Positions 22,845 to 33,078 of a stretch of 64,000 bases of DNA are shown here, in pieces. The stretch is taken from contig JAXQJY010000032.1 in the NCBI GenBank assembly GCA_037042185.1, positions 620,001-684,000 of the forward strand, written 5' to 3'. This DNA is from Sordariomycetes sp. S80-01Y (lineage: Eukaryota > Ascomycota > Sordariomycetes). The notes under the pieces are model-generated. The model saw only the letters and a program-made list of their open reading frames with translations, was not told the origin of the DNA and made no database searches. Position numbers and translations under genes: made by a program. Position 1 is the first letter of the stretch. The number at the start of each line of letters is the position of its first letter.

Positions 22845-24079
22845 ATGGCCGCGTTCCCGCCCCCTCCGGTCAACACCATTGACTGGTCCAATGTTGGCTT
22901 CAAGGTGCGCGAAGGTAGCTCCCTCCTCTGACCCCGTTGCGGCAGCCCCGTGTGCTGATTGAATCCCCCCCTCCAGTCAATGGCCACATCGAATCCCACT
23001 GGTCCAAGGCCACCCAGAGCTGGTCGCCCCTCGAGTTCGTCTCCGACCCCTACATGCGCATCCACGGCATGGCCCCGGCCCTGAACTACGGCCAGCAGGC
23101 CTACGAGGGCCTCAAGGCCTTCCGCACCCCGTCCGACGAGGCCATCACCATCTTCCGCCCCGACCGCAACGCCCTGCGCCTGCAGCACTCGGCCGACGTC
23201 GTGTCCATGCCGCGCGTGCCCGTCGACATGTTCCTGCGCGCCTGCAAGGCCGCCGTGGGCATGAACGCCGAGTTCGTCCCGCCCCACGAGACCGGCGCCG
23301 CCATGTACGTGCGTCCGCAGCTCTACGGCTCCAGCGCCCAGCTCGGCCTGAGCCCGCCCGACGAGTACACCTTCTGCGTCTTCGTCATTCCCACCGGCGT
23401 CTACCACGGCACCCACCCTGTCAAGGCCCTGATCCTCGAGGACTTTGACCGTGCGGCCCCCAACGGTACCGGTAACGCAAAGGTCGGCGGCAACTACGCT
23501 CCCGTCCTGAGGTGGAGCGACGCCGCCAGGAACGAGGGCTTCGGCATCACGCTGCACCTGGATAGCGCGAGGCATGAGGAGGTGGACGAGTTCAGCACCA
23601 GTGGCTTCATCGGCGCCATTCAAGACGGCGACCAGGTCGAGCTCGTCGTTCCGGATTCGACCTGCATCATCGACAGCGTCACCAGCGACTCCATCCTCAA
23701 GATCGGCCAGTCCTTCGGGTGGAAGGTCTCCAAGCGACCCATCAATTACACCGAGCTGCCAAAGTTCTCCGAGGTCATGGCCGCCGGAACCGCCGCTGCG
23801 TTGGTTCCCATCCGCAGCATCACCAGGCGCAACAAGAGCGCGCTGGCGGAGGGCGGCAGGGTGACCAAGAAGGACGGCGCCGAGACTGTGACGTTCCTCG
23901 ACGAGAAGACGGAGGATGCCGGTCCCATCTGCCTCAAGCTCCTGGAGCAACTGAGGGCGATCCAGCTGGGCAAGGTGAACGACGAGTTTGGCTGGAGGAC
24001 CCTCGTGAGCGACAGCGACAAGCTCGACGGGAAGGGGAGCAGCGGGACCAAGACGCCCACTGTTGATCAAATGGAGTAA
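22845..24079 (+). CDS. Branched-chain amino acid aminotransferase
   Basis: A class IV, PLP-dependent aminotransferase that interconverts leucine, isoleucine and valine with their 2-oxo acids using 2-oxoglutarate/glutamate. Exons 22845-22914 and 22977-24079 give 390 residues; the 62-nt intron is phase 1 and splicing creates VREVNGHIESHWSK. Family marks are LNYGQQAYEGLKAFR, MYVRPQLYGSSAQLGL, GNAKVGGNYAPVLR with the PLP-binding Lys at about residue 192, and GTAAALVPIRSI. The N-terminus MAAFPPPPVNTIDW is not an obvious mitochondrial presequence, so a cytosolic form is likely. Third codon positions are strongly G/C, which opens a long spurious frame on the other strand and may point to high expression. 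Confidence 0.9.
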
Positions 24080-24172
24080 AGCTTGAAATTGGTATAGACA
24101 AAAGCTAAAAGCAAATCTAAAACTTGTCAAACATTCGCCTGGCGCCCATGCATCTCCGCCTCTGAAACAACA

Positions 24173-25449
24173 TCAGAGCTTCGCCCCTTTACCCCTGAGC
24201 TTCTTGGTAACATCCCACGCACCACCCCCCTCGCCAAACATGCCCCTCAAGTCGCCCACCAACACCGTCGGCCTCTCCCAGGCGGCAAAGTGACCCCCGT
24301 CCTCGTGCCAGTTCTCGCTGACCACGGGCCCCAGGGTGCGACCCCACGTCTTGGGCGGCAGCGTCAGGTCCCTGGGGAAGTAGCTCAGCCCCAGCTTCAC
24401 CTTTCCGTTCCACTCCATGCCCTTCCTCGACAGCTCGCGCTCGGCGTGGTACGACTCGTAGTAGATTCGCGCGCTGGCGGCGGGGCCGGCGCGCGCGAAG
24501 GCGTAGACGGACACCCACGTCAGGACCTCGTCGTCGGTCCAGGGGTAGGCGTCGGTCCAGTCGTGCAGCTTCTCGTATATCCAGGCCAGCAGGGCGACGG
24601 GGGAGTCGGCGAGGGCGAAGCCGATGGTGGCGGGCTTGGTGCCCTGCAGGAGGTTGTAGCCGAAGCCCTCCTTGCTGAACCAGCGGCTCCGCGCCACCCC
24701 GGCCTTTTCGTCCTCGGAGTAGGGCAGCAGGGCGTGCTTGAGGGCCTGCCACGGCGTGGAGCTGAAGGTGGGCGCGTTGGCCCTCACCATGTTGACGTGC
24801 GTGGCGAGACAGTGCTCCGGGAAGCGGACGCCCATGAGGCGCGTGATGATGAAGCCCCAGTCGCCGCCCTGGGTGACGTACTGGTCGTAGCCGAGGCGCA
24901 GCATGAGGTTGTGGCACGCCTCCGCGTACTGCGGGATGCCGAAGCCGCGCTTGCTCGGGCCCTCGGACCAGGCGAAGTTGGGGAGGGACGGGGCCACGAC
25001 GTGGAAGGACTGCGACCCGTCGGTGGGCGAGGTGAGGAGGGGCAGGATCTTGGTGACCTCGAGGTAGCTGCCGGGCCCTGTGAGTGTTAGTGTCTGATTA
25101 TCTGGTCTCGTCAAGGGGACGTACATCCGTGGCAGAAGAGCAGAGGGATGCTGCCCTCCTTGTTGCTCCGTTCATGCACGAAGTGAATATCCAGCTCCCC
25201 GAAACCCTCGACCTCGACCTTTGTCTCAAACTGCGGCAGCTCATTCAGCTTGGCCTCCTGCGCCCTCCAGTCGAAGCCCTCGGCCCAGTACTTGGCCAGG
25301 CGCTTGACGTCGCTCGCGGGCGCGCCGTAGTCCCAGCTGTCGGAGAAGTCGACCGCGTCGGGGAAGACGGAGGCCTTGAGCTTGTCATTGAGGGTCTCCA
25401 GCGCGTGGTCCGGGACGGAGACTTTGAAGGGTTTGATCTCGGGCGCCAT
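24173..25449 (-). CDS. Epoxide hydrolase (alpha/beta hydrolase, EHN domain)
   Basis: Opens epoxides to vicinal diols by an Asp-ester mechanism. Exons on the minus strand are 25449-25125 and 25077-24173 (409 residues), with a 47-nt intron that splits the oxyanion-hole motif: splicing restores FCHGWPGSYLEV. Residues 1-108 form the epoxide hydrolase N-terminal domain ([20 protein letters not shown]). The nucleophile Asp is in QGGDWG at about residue 181 and the catalytic His in [10 protein letters not shown] near the C-terminus. Length and architecture fit microsomal-type fungal epoxide hydrolases, but I see no N-terminal membrane anchor, so a soluble enzyme is likely. It converges on the aminotransferase gene with under 100 bases between stops. 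The substrate is unknown. Confidence 0.88.
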
Positions 25450-26365
25450 ATTTGATGATTTCGTGTTTCAATTCCGTTTCTTGTGGTTGTTCTGTGGTCG
25501 GTTGGAGTTTGACGGGGAATTGCGCTTGCGGAGCTTGGTGTGCGTATATGTCGATACTCTCAGTCTGTGGATTCCGCCGAAAAGTCCAGCTCATATATCC
25601 TCATCAAGAAAGTGTCTTATAAATCACGAATTGGTAATCGCGGCCCTCATCAAAACTCACAATGAGCAGTCGGGGGCCAAGTATGAGGGGCGATGATGAA
25701 TCGTGATGTTGTCTCAAGGGCGCGGCGTCGGTCATGACGTAGGGGCGCGACGAGCCGAGGAGCACGGCGTGAAGCTAGTCTACCGGGAAGCCAGCAGCGA
25801 TTCACGCACGAGATGGAAAGGGTCGTCTTGTGGTTTTAAGGGCGTGGGCAATTGGAGGGTTTGGCGTCGTGGTTATGCTGTGGCCTGGTGGATGCGGTGC
25901 TCGTCTTTGTTGCTGGGGCTGTCGGTATTAAGAATGTAATGGGGAGGGAGGAACACAGCTCATAACTTAGGCTACCACACAAACCTCAATCATGTTTTAT
26001 CTCAGATAGCTCATTGCTGCGTGAAGTTGAGCCCCAATTCAATTCCACTGTCTAGCCTCTAATAGGTAAAGTGGTTGGACAGTATGTGAGGGGTTCATGG
26101 GCTACCGAGGTCCGCGAAAGCTGTCCGGTCAGAATGAGCCAAGACTTCGTGCATGGAGTACACCAGGGCACCAGTATAACCATAAAGTTAAGATGACTGT
26201 AGTTTATCAGCTCTATATAAAAAGAACAGTTGATTGGCAAGTAGATGCGGAAGCTTATGCAGGGCTAGCTAACCCTCCGACATGGCCAACAGCCACGGAC
26301 GTCAATATTGCGACTAGCCCTACGCTTCTCCTTTCTCCAGTGTACCCATCACTTATACTAGCTAT
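25450..26365. other. Intergenic, nothing recognised
   Basis: About 900 bases between the epoxide hydrolase start and the 3' end of the dehydrogenase. Short frames only. Confidence 0.5.
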
Positions 26366-27496
26366 TCAAACAGTAGCAAGCCTAGCCACGCAACCAGGCA
26401 TGGCCGTCTCCAAAGCCCCATGCAACTCCTTCCAAACCTTCTCACCTGCCCTGAAGGTCTCCTCGTCCTTGGCCCAGTCAGGGACATTCTGTCTAAAGCA
26501 TGCATTAGCATCCACACCAGCACTCGTTCTTTGAGAAGAGGTAAGACTAACTCCTTGACCTCGCATTCGCTGAGATACTTTCCATGGCTCTCCGTCCCCG
26601 CAGCGGCGCCGTGGATCAGCGTCCGGCTGCCCGCCTCGGCCGTCCTACCCATCAGCGCCCGCCCGATGGTGATCTGCAGCTTGAGGCTAAACTTTGCGTT
26701 ACGGTCGAGGTTCGTGTAGCAGAGGCCTGGGTTGACGTAGTTGACGATGACGCCGCCGCTGGAGACAGGGTGGAGCTCCGCTAGGTGGCGAACAACGAAG
26801 AGGAGGAGGAGCTTGGAGAAGGGGTAGCTGTTGTGGCGTCAGTAAGTTGGGTCGCGTTATGGGATGAAAGTGGACGTACAACTCCGTGATCTGACCCTTC
26901 CACTTGTCCTTGTTTTTTACGTCCTCCATGATGTTTCGCTTGTCTAGCTTCTTCCAGCACAGCTCCCCCATGCCCGAAAACGCGGCGCCGCTTCCAATGA
27001 TAGTGATCCTGGGCGTGAAGCCTGTCTTCTTGCCGACCTGCTTCAGATATGGCATAAGGCCCACCGTCAGGAGAACCTGCGATACCAGGTTGACCGTCAT
27101 GTTCATCTCCCTGCCCTCCTCGCAGACGATCCACCGGCCCATCCCCACAGCCGCGTTCAAGATCACGCCATCAACCCTATCCAGCTGACTCTCAACCTTC
27201 TTCACGAAGCTAACGACGGATTCGTACCTCGCCAGGTCGAGATGCCAGACCTGCAGCGCGCCGGACGTCTTGGTCTCGGCCTCGATCTGCCGCAGCGCCG
27301 TCTCGCCCGCCTCGAGGTTCCGCACGGCCATTACGACGCGTCGGGCCTTGAGGGCTGCGAGGTGCTTGACGGCTTCGTAGCCGAGACCGCTGTTGGCGCC
27401 GGTGACGATGTAGGTCTTGTCGGCCGTCTCCGCGGTGGTAAGGGAGAGGGGGAGCGGCTGGAGCTGTTCCCTACGAAACTGGAGAATTTGGCTCAT
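26366..27496 (-). CDS. Short-chain dehydrogenase/reductase
   Basis: An NAD(P)-dependent oxidoreductase of the SDR superfamily with unknown substrate. The minus-strand exons are 27496-26880, 26827-26560 and 26488-26366 (335 residues); the last acceptor may be off by one base in my counting. The cofactor motif is TGANSGLG near residue 30, followed by a conserved VILNAAVG where classical enzymes have NNAG. The catalytic Ser lies in TIIGSGAAFSG, and splicing intron 1 creates YPFSK, the YxxxK pair. The third exon restores VPDWAKDEETFRAGEKVW, the usual C-terminal helix of this subgroup. An upstream in-frame extension to 27562 begins with TTG, so the ATG at 27496 is used. Confidence 0.82.
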
Positions 27497-28251
27497 CTTG
27501 ACGGCCTTTTGGCGTTTGTGGTGACTTGAAGAATAGAACTGGGAATGCCTAACAGTATGCAATGGTACTGCTGCTCAAGGGCTTCGAAGCGGTGTCTATG
27601 TAGAAGTAGCTCAACTCAGAGGTGGTAGTCGCCCTTTTATACCCCCAATCCTCTGAAAAGACGCGACTCTCAACTCTGAGAATTAGATCTAACTCCGTCA
27701 CATATCTATCCTAAATCCACAGTCTTCGCAGACCTGAAGGAAACGCTGAATCTCCGCTCCTGAGCACGCCGCGCTGTGGTGTAAGTCACCGCTGCAGGGT
27801 GCCAGTCGATGCGACCCCAGCCCTGTGCCAGATGCTAAACTCCGCAGAATCAGCCCAGCCAATCACATACATGTTCTGCATCTGAGATGCTCTACTTCAG
27901 GCAATGTTGACGTGCCAATCGACCTCGCTTAACGACTAACACCGGCGGCACCCTGGAGATAGTGTGGGGTTCGGACAACTGAGAAGTCCGGACTAGGACC
28001 TCAATGAGGAAATTGTCCCTGAAATCTCCCTTCACTGTTATGCTTGGACAAAGTGGGCAACGAGATTCGCACAGGATTTGGGAATATGATGTAAAATTTG
28101 AATTATTGACGCCTGCTGAAGAGGGATCGTGTATGCTCGCTTCTGCCAAACCCCAGACGCCTTTTCCATGCTTTCCGTATCTCATACATCGACCGTTTAA
28201 AAGGCATTCTCTACAATTTACATCTCAACTTTTAGATCAACCCGGTTGAAT
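27497..28251. other. Intergenic, nothing recognised
   Basis: About 750 bases between two minus-strand genes: promoter of the dehydrogenase and 3' flank of the transporter. Short frames only. Confidence 0.5.
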
Positions 28252-29712
28252 CTAATTCGCCATGTCAGCGTCTTGCGCATGTCCTGTGGGCCCAATGGTC
28301 GCATAGTCCGTCGTGACGAAAGCACGGTCAACCTCGCCCAGCCCCTCGGCACAGTACTGCAGTGTCTCCGCCACGTCGTGGCTCCTCGACAGCCGCGTTT
28401 CCTGGTCCAGGAGAATGTCGAACTCCACCCACACGCCGTCTCCGGCGTGGTACGCCGTGATGCTCTTGAAGCCCTCTACCACGGGTGAGAAGCGGTAGGC
28501 GAGGTATGTGAGCTTGCGGAGGACGTCGTCGTCCACGGCCTCGCCGGAGAGGCGGACGACGTTCTCGAACGAGGTGTGGCCCCAGTCGTAGATGATGTAC
28601 AGAGACAGCAGGCCGGCGCCGACGGGGTCGAGCCACCAGACATCGACTTGGTGGCCGATGAGGGGGAAGAGGAGGGAAAGCGTGTTGAATATGACATCGG
28701 TCTTGCAGTCCTGGACGAGAGCCTGCACCTGGGTGGTCCGGATGGGGCGACAGCCCAGGCCGATGATACCTTTCAGGATGATGGTGGCGAGCAGAGATCC
28801 AACAGCTGCTGCGCTAAGGACCTCAGTCTCTGCGTGCGGCGGCATTATCCTCGACAGCGACTCTTGTAGGATCTGCAGGAACGAAATAACCATGATGACC
28901 GAGAAGACCAGGATCCCCAGCGGCTCGAGTCTACGTCGTCCGACAGGGAACCTCTTCCGCAGCGCATTAAGCCGCCAGAGAACCAGCTTGTTCGTCGTCC
29001 AGACAATCAAGGTACAAAGCAAGTCCAGCGCCGAGTCCACCAGCGACGCCATGAGCGACAGCGACCCCGTGGTGAAGACTGCGAACGCCTTTCCCACCAA
29101 CAGCAAGATGTTGGCAATGACGTTGATGTTGATCGCCCACTTTGCCTTTCTGGCGAACTTCCTCCTCCTCTCCTGCTCGTCCTGAGGCAGCAGCTCGCTG
29201 ATGTTGCCCTTGTTCAGCTGCAGCCCACCGCCTCGCTCCTGGTCGCCGTCGTGGTCCGGGTCCGGGTTCATGCTCTCAAGCACATCGTCCGCCACGGCCA
29301 TGACCACGGCGTCGACCTCGAGCCAGTCGTTCAGCCGCTGGTTCTGATCCTCGTAGAACTTCCTCACTTTCTTGTTCTGGATCTCCTTGAGCTCATCCTC
29401 GCTCTTGCGGAACTTCTCCAGCCCATCGCGGTCGATGCCCTTGAGGATGGCATTCTTGAGCTCCTCGCGCCTCGCGTCTTCCAGCGCTGTCCAGGCGGCA
29501 TCCTGGAACCGCAGGATCTTTGGTGGTGTGCGACGCGAGTAGGGCCTATGCACGGGGTAGTTGTAACCGCTGGCGGGCGCGCTCTCCTCGTCATTCAACC
29601 TTCTGTAGTTGTGATGATCAGGGTCGGCAGCGCGGCGGGCATCGCTGTGCGTGCGGTTGAGATCAGGCTTCTGGCCGTTGGGGCTGCGTTGGAGAGAGCG
29701 TTTGCCGACCAT
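28252..29712 (-). CDS. Cation diffusion facilitator, manganese type
   Basis: A 486-residue, intronless membrane transporter of the CDF family that would move divalent metal out of the cytosol in exchange for protons. The first 180 residues are a charged, soluble N-terminal region. Six hydrophobic helices follow, starting at WAININVIANILLLVGKAFAV. The metal-site motifs are DSALD in helix 2 and DCKTD at helix 5. DxxxD in both helices is the hallmark of the Mn subgroup, whereas Zn and Fe members carry HxxxD. A cytoplasmic C-terminal domain follows (ITAYHAGDGVWVEFDILLD). I infer Mn transport, probably into Golgi, vacuole or out of the cell; the exact membrane is not visible. Confidence 0.9.
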   Translation of the reverse strand: MVGKRSLQRSPNGQKPDLNRTHSDARRAADPDHHNYRRLNDEESAPASGYNYPVHRPYSRRTPPKILRFQDAAWTALEDARREELKNAILKGIDRDGLEKFRKSEDELKEIQNKKVRKFYEDQNQRLNDWLEVDAVVMAVADDVLESMNPDPDHDGDQERGGGLQLNKGNISELLPQDEQERRRKFARKAKWAININVIANILLLVGKAFAVFTTGSLSLMASLVDSALDLLCTLIVWTTNKLVLWRLNALRKRFPVGRRRLEPLGILVFSVIMVISFLQILQESLSRIMPPHAETEVLSAAAVGSLLATIILKGIIGLGCRPIRTTQVQALVQDCKTDVIFNTLSLLFPLIGHQVDVWWLDPVGAGLLSLYIIYDWGHTSFENVVRLSGEAVDDDVLRKLTYLAYRFSPVVEGFKSITAYHAGDGVWVEFDILLDQETRLSRSHDVAETLQYCAEGLGEVDRAFVTTDYATIGPTGHAQDADMAN

Positions 29713-30543
29713 AGCGGCGACGTCGGAGAATATGAGAGGGACGCGGGCGAAGATACGCGTATAGAGGATGATGCGGCTGCCACCACTGCATCTGGAGAAG
29801 CGTCGACGGCGGGAAGATAAGGGGAACGAAGAACAAAGTTACATCAAGTTGCAGCGCGCCAACTTGAAGGAGGCAGCCCGGCTTGGCGGCAGCTGCCCTG
29901 TTTCAGGAACTTGAACCCCGGGAAACGGAATCGATGATCGCGTCTCGATCCTGAGCCGTCCAGCCGTCCTCAGGCTGCGCTGCCGGTGGGCTGCCACTGG
30001 GCGCGCGCTGTTCAAGGTTCGCTAGGCGGCTGATTCTGGTCATGACGTAAGGCAACGCGGCCTCGCCAGGGCTGGGGCACAGCTCGGCAAGCTACCCGGG
30101 AGCCAAGAATATGCAACGAGGCCTGGCACGCCTCGGCGGTGAGGTCTGTTGAACGACAAGTCGTGAAAAGAGCGACGGCTAGTGACAATGCGTGTTTCCT
30201 CTCTGTTAGATCGGGTGACGCAGGCGGGAAGTGGTGGTATCACCGCAAGCCGCCTTGGCCATTGAGTTGCACTAAACCCGGGACTAGTCTTGTTCTGATA
30301 CGCGTTGCTGAGAGTCTGGGCAGCACATTCACTGAATAAATCATGTACACATGTTGATTGGAACTGTCTGAATGTTGCAAGTAGAATATTGTTTTAAGTC
30401 TATCTAAGCGTCTCGAATTCAATGTCGCTAATATCCATCAATTCCCGAACCATGCCAAGCAAACGTCGCTGTCCATCTATGCCAACGCCAACAAATCAAT
30501 GTTCACCCAGAATGCAGAAATCAGGCTCCTGATTTCAACGGCT
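29713..30543. other. Intergenic, nothing recognised
   Basis: Promoter of the CDF gene and 3' flank of the dynamin-like gene. No further gene seen. Confidence 0.5.
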
Positions 30544-33078
30544 CTACTGCTGGTTGCCCATCCTCATCACGTTGGCAAACCTGTTCCTGGCGCTCTCCTT
30601 GCTACGGCCGTTGCCTTGGGCCTGAGGACTCTCCGCCCGGGGAGTGGTGTCGTAGAATCTGTCACCCTCATCGAAACCGACCTTGGATGGGCGCGGTGGA
30701 GGTGGGGGAGCGTGGGCAGGTGGTTGCTCTTGACCATTGGTGGTGTAGTTGGCTTGCTCAAAGCTCTGGGCCGAGTGGCGGTTGTAGTTGGCGCCGTGGC
30801 CGTTGGTGTAGCTCTCCTGAGGGGTGGTCGGCGTTCGGGCGCTATCGTTGCGAACCGGACGACGCTCGGGAGCCGGCTGTTGTTGCTGCTTTTGAGCAGG
30901 CTGGTGGTAAGCCCTGGACTGCCTTTGCGGGATAGAGTAGGGCTGATCTTCATCGTCGGTCGCGACATCATCCTCGGCCTCGTCCTCATATGCTCTCAGC
31001 TCACTGCGCATAGCAAGAGTGGCGCAAATGTTGCGGGCCTCTTCGATGGCATCCTTCTGAGCCTTGAGAGCCAGGCGTCGATCCCGAGTCTCCTTGTTCT
31101 CAGCAGCGATGGCCTCGACGGTGGCATTAGGCATGCGGAGTATCTCAATGGGGTTGAAGAGGCGCAGCATGCCGAGAAGCAGGTGTCGCTCAACGACTTG
31201 CGTGACAACATTCCGTACAAAGATGCGTGCGGTAAGGTCGTAGTAGATGAGCATCTTCTCTAGTACTTCCTCAGCCTCGGTGTAGGTTCCTCCGTTCTCG
31301 GTCGCCGCTGCGCGCCACTTGCGCAGTCGATCCTCGTACTCTGGGTCGAAAGGCTGGATCTCGAGCTCCATGTCGTCGGTCAGACGGCCAAGCTCAACAT
31401 CCGCCTTCTCCATGCACTCCTTCATCTGTAACTCCAGGAAATGGAAGCGCAGGGGGTCGCGCATGCGCATCGGCCAGACGTGGTCGATGACATCGGCGAG
31501 GAACTCATTGCAAATGACGCCGAGGTTCTCCTTGTACTCGGTCGCGAGGGTCGGCCAGTTGCGAGAGTAATCCTGGAAGAGGATGTACGGAGCGCGGGGA
31601 TTCGAGTCAAGAGGCAGCTCATTACCGCGGATCTGTCGCAAGAGTGGCTCGACCTCGTTCTGCGCAAAGGCCTTCTTGGCGGGATCCCCAACAGCACCAG
31701 CAGCTGGGAGGCCTTCAGGGTTGTTGGCGAAGGTGACTCTACGGCCGTGCTGACGGAAGCGTCGAGCAAATCGATCGCTTTCCTCACGCACGCGGGCTCG
31801 GAGCTTCTGTGAAGGTGTACCCTTGGGGTTCGACTGTCGCGAGAAAAACTTCTCGCCGAAGGGGTTCTTGTAGTTGCCGTTGACAGCGGGCGTTACGAGA
31901 TTGTTGGAAGCTGTGAACAGCTCGCCCATCTCGAATCGCATCTCCTCGACGGTGTCCTTGCCGGCACCCATGGCCTTTAGCTGAGCTTCGCATCTCTCGA
32001 GCGACTCCTGGATTTGGCGTCTCAGGGACTTGACGTGCTTGCCAATATGTCGCTGCAGCTGAGAGCTCAACTTCTGGCGGAGAGAACCAATTCCCCACAT
32101 GTGAGGCGGCAGAGCTGCCCATTTCCCGCGAGTGAAAAACTCGGCTTCTTTGGCGAGACGTTCCTCCTGAGTAGGCCAGCTCTCGCCGGGACCGGGGTTC
32201 AAGAGGACGTACCAGCCCAGCTTGAAGTTGTTCTCCTGGTCCTTGTTGGTGACGAGCTCGATAAACTTGTCTTCCAAACCAATACGCTCCGTCATGTCGG
32301 GCTTGGTCAGAACACCAATCGTGCGGGATCCATTAGGGTCGAAGTGCCGGGCCTTTTTCAAAATCGGGGCCTGGACGTAGTCGTTGTTTCCACCAACAAC
32401 GGCCAAAATGATGGTTCGGGAACTCTTCATATAACGGTCTGATAGAGCGTCGATGGTCGAGATGTCGGCGTCAGATTGGTCGCGGTTGGCAACGCGAACT
32501 AGCCCAGGAAGGTCGACCAGGGTGAGAAGTGGCATATCAGGACCTCCCTTCTCAACAACGAGGATATCGCGAGCGGCGAACCGCCCGGGGATCTCTTTTG
32601 GTGCGATGAGCTCGGTAGCTTGCCTCATCATGGTGTCGAAAGGCACGTCGCCAGTAACATTGCCACCCCAGTCCTTCAGCCGTTGCTGGTCGTTGAAAGG
32701 CCGGTTCTTGTCGGGAATGATGGCAACCTTGAGAGTCGTCTCTTTCGAGCGGCGTAATCGGATCTCGGTCGCAAAACGTGTGCAAGCTCCAGCGTCTCTG
32801 GGGAATGGCGTGCCACTGAGGGCTTCTAGCACTGACGATTTACCGGCAGATTGGTCACCGACGACGACAATCTGCGGAAGTTTGACATCGTCGAGCTGAG
32901 CGAACTGTAGCTTGTCGATGAGATCAAGAAGCCCCTTCTGCTCATCTGCCATGCCTTGGGTGCCCAAGGAGCTGTTGATTGATTGCGGCATGTCGTAGGC
33001 GTTGCGGTGGTCGGTACCACGACGAATGTTGGAAGATGAATTTGACATTGAGACCATGCTGCCGTGGGAGTCTAGCAT
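30544..33078 (-). CDS. Dynamin-like GTPase
   Basis: A large GTPase of 844 residues in one exon. The GTPase domain (about residues 60-360) has all motifs: G1 GDQSAGKSS, a conserved T in the following switch region, G3 DLPG and G4 TKPD. The middle/stalk region follows, and the GTPase effector domain lies at about residues 620-720 (VTQVVERHLLLGMLRLFNP). There is no pleckstrin domain between stalk and effector domain and no mitochondrial presequence. That excludes classical endocytic dynamin and Mgm1/OPA1 and fits the Mx-like/Vps1-like fungal group that has expanded in filamentous ascomycetes. The C-terminal 130 residues are rich in Gln, Pro, Arg and Asn and probably disordered. The membrane it remodels cannot be read from sequence. 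Confidence 0.9.
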   Translation of the reverse strand: MLDSHGSMVSMSNSSSNIRRGTDHRNAYDMPQSINSSLGTQGMADEQKGLLDLIDKLQFAQLDDVKLPQIVVVGDQSAGKSSVLEALSGTPFPRDAGACTRFATEIRLRRSKETTLKVAIIPDKNRPFNDQQRLKDWGGNVTGDVPFDTMMRQATELIAPKEIPGRFAARDILVVEKGGPDMPLLTLVDLPGLVRVANRDQSDADISTIDALSDRYMKSSRTIILAVVGGNNDYVQAPILKKARHFDPNGSRTIGVLTKPDMTERIGLEDKFIELVTNKDQENNFKLGWYVLLNPGPGESWPTQEERLAKEAEFFTRGKWAALPPHMWGIGSLRQKLSSQLQRHIGKHVKSLRRQIQESLERCEAQLKAMGAGKDTVEEMRFEMGELFTASNNLVTPAVNGNYKNPFGEKFFSRQSNPKGTPSQKLRARVREESDRFARRFRQHGRRVTFANNPEGLPAAGAVGDPAKKAFAQNEVEPLLRQIRGNELPLDSNPRAPYILFQDYSRNWPTLATEYKENLGVICNEFLADVIDHVWPMRMRDPLRFHFLELQMKECMEKADVELGRLTDDMELEIQPFDPEYEDRLRKWRAAATENGGTYTEAEEVLEKMLIYYDLTARIFVRNVVTQVVERHLLLGMLRLFNPIEILRMPNATVEAIAAENKETRDRRLALKAQKDAIEEARNICATLAMRSELRAYEDEAEDDVATDDEDQPYSIPQRQSRAYHQPAQKQQQQPAPERRPVRNDSARTPTTPQESYTNGHGANYNRHSAQSFEQANYTTNGQEQPPAHAPPPPPRPSKVGFDEGDRFYDTTPRAESPQAQGNGRSKESARNRFANVMRMGNQQ

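Noticed and set aside
22787-24130. 447-codon open frame on the minus strand opposite the aminotransferase
   Set aside because: It is an antisense shadow created by G/C-rich third positions. Its product is dominated by Gly, Ala, Val, Leu, Asp and Arg without any domain, and the plus-strand gene is certain.
24290-25090. 266-codon plus-strand frame opposite the epoxide hydrolase
   Set aside because: Same cause; low-complexity product, and it spans the hydrolase active site on the other strand.
22845-27496. Aminotransferase, epoxide hydrolase and dehydrogenase as a secondary-metabolite cluster
   Set aside because: There is no synthase, P450, dedicated regulator or exporter, and each gene is common in primary metabolism.
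30499-31263. 254-codon plus-strand frame opposite the dynamin-like gene
   Set aside because: Antisense to the 3' part of an intact GTPase gene; no domain.
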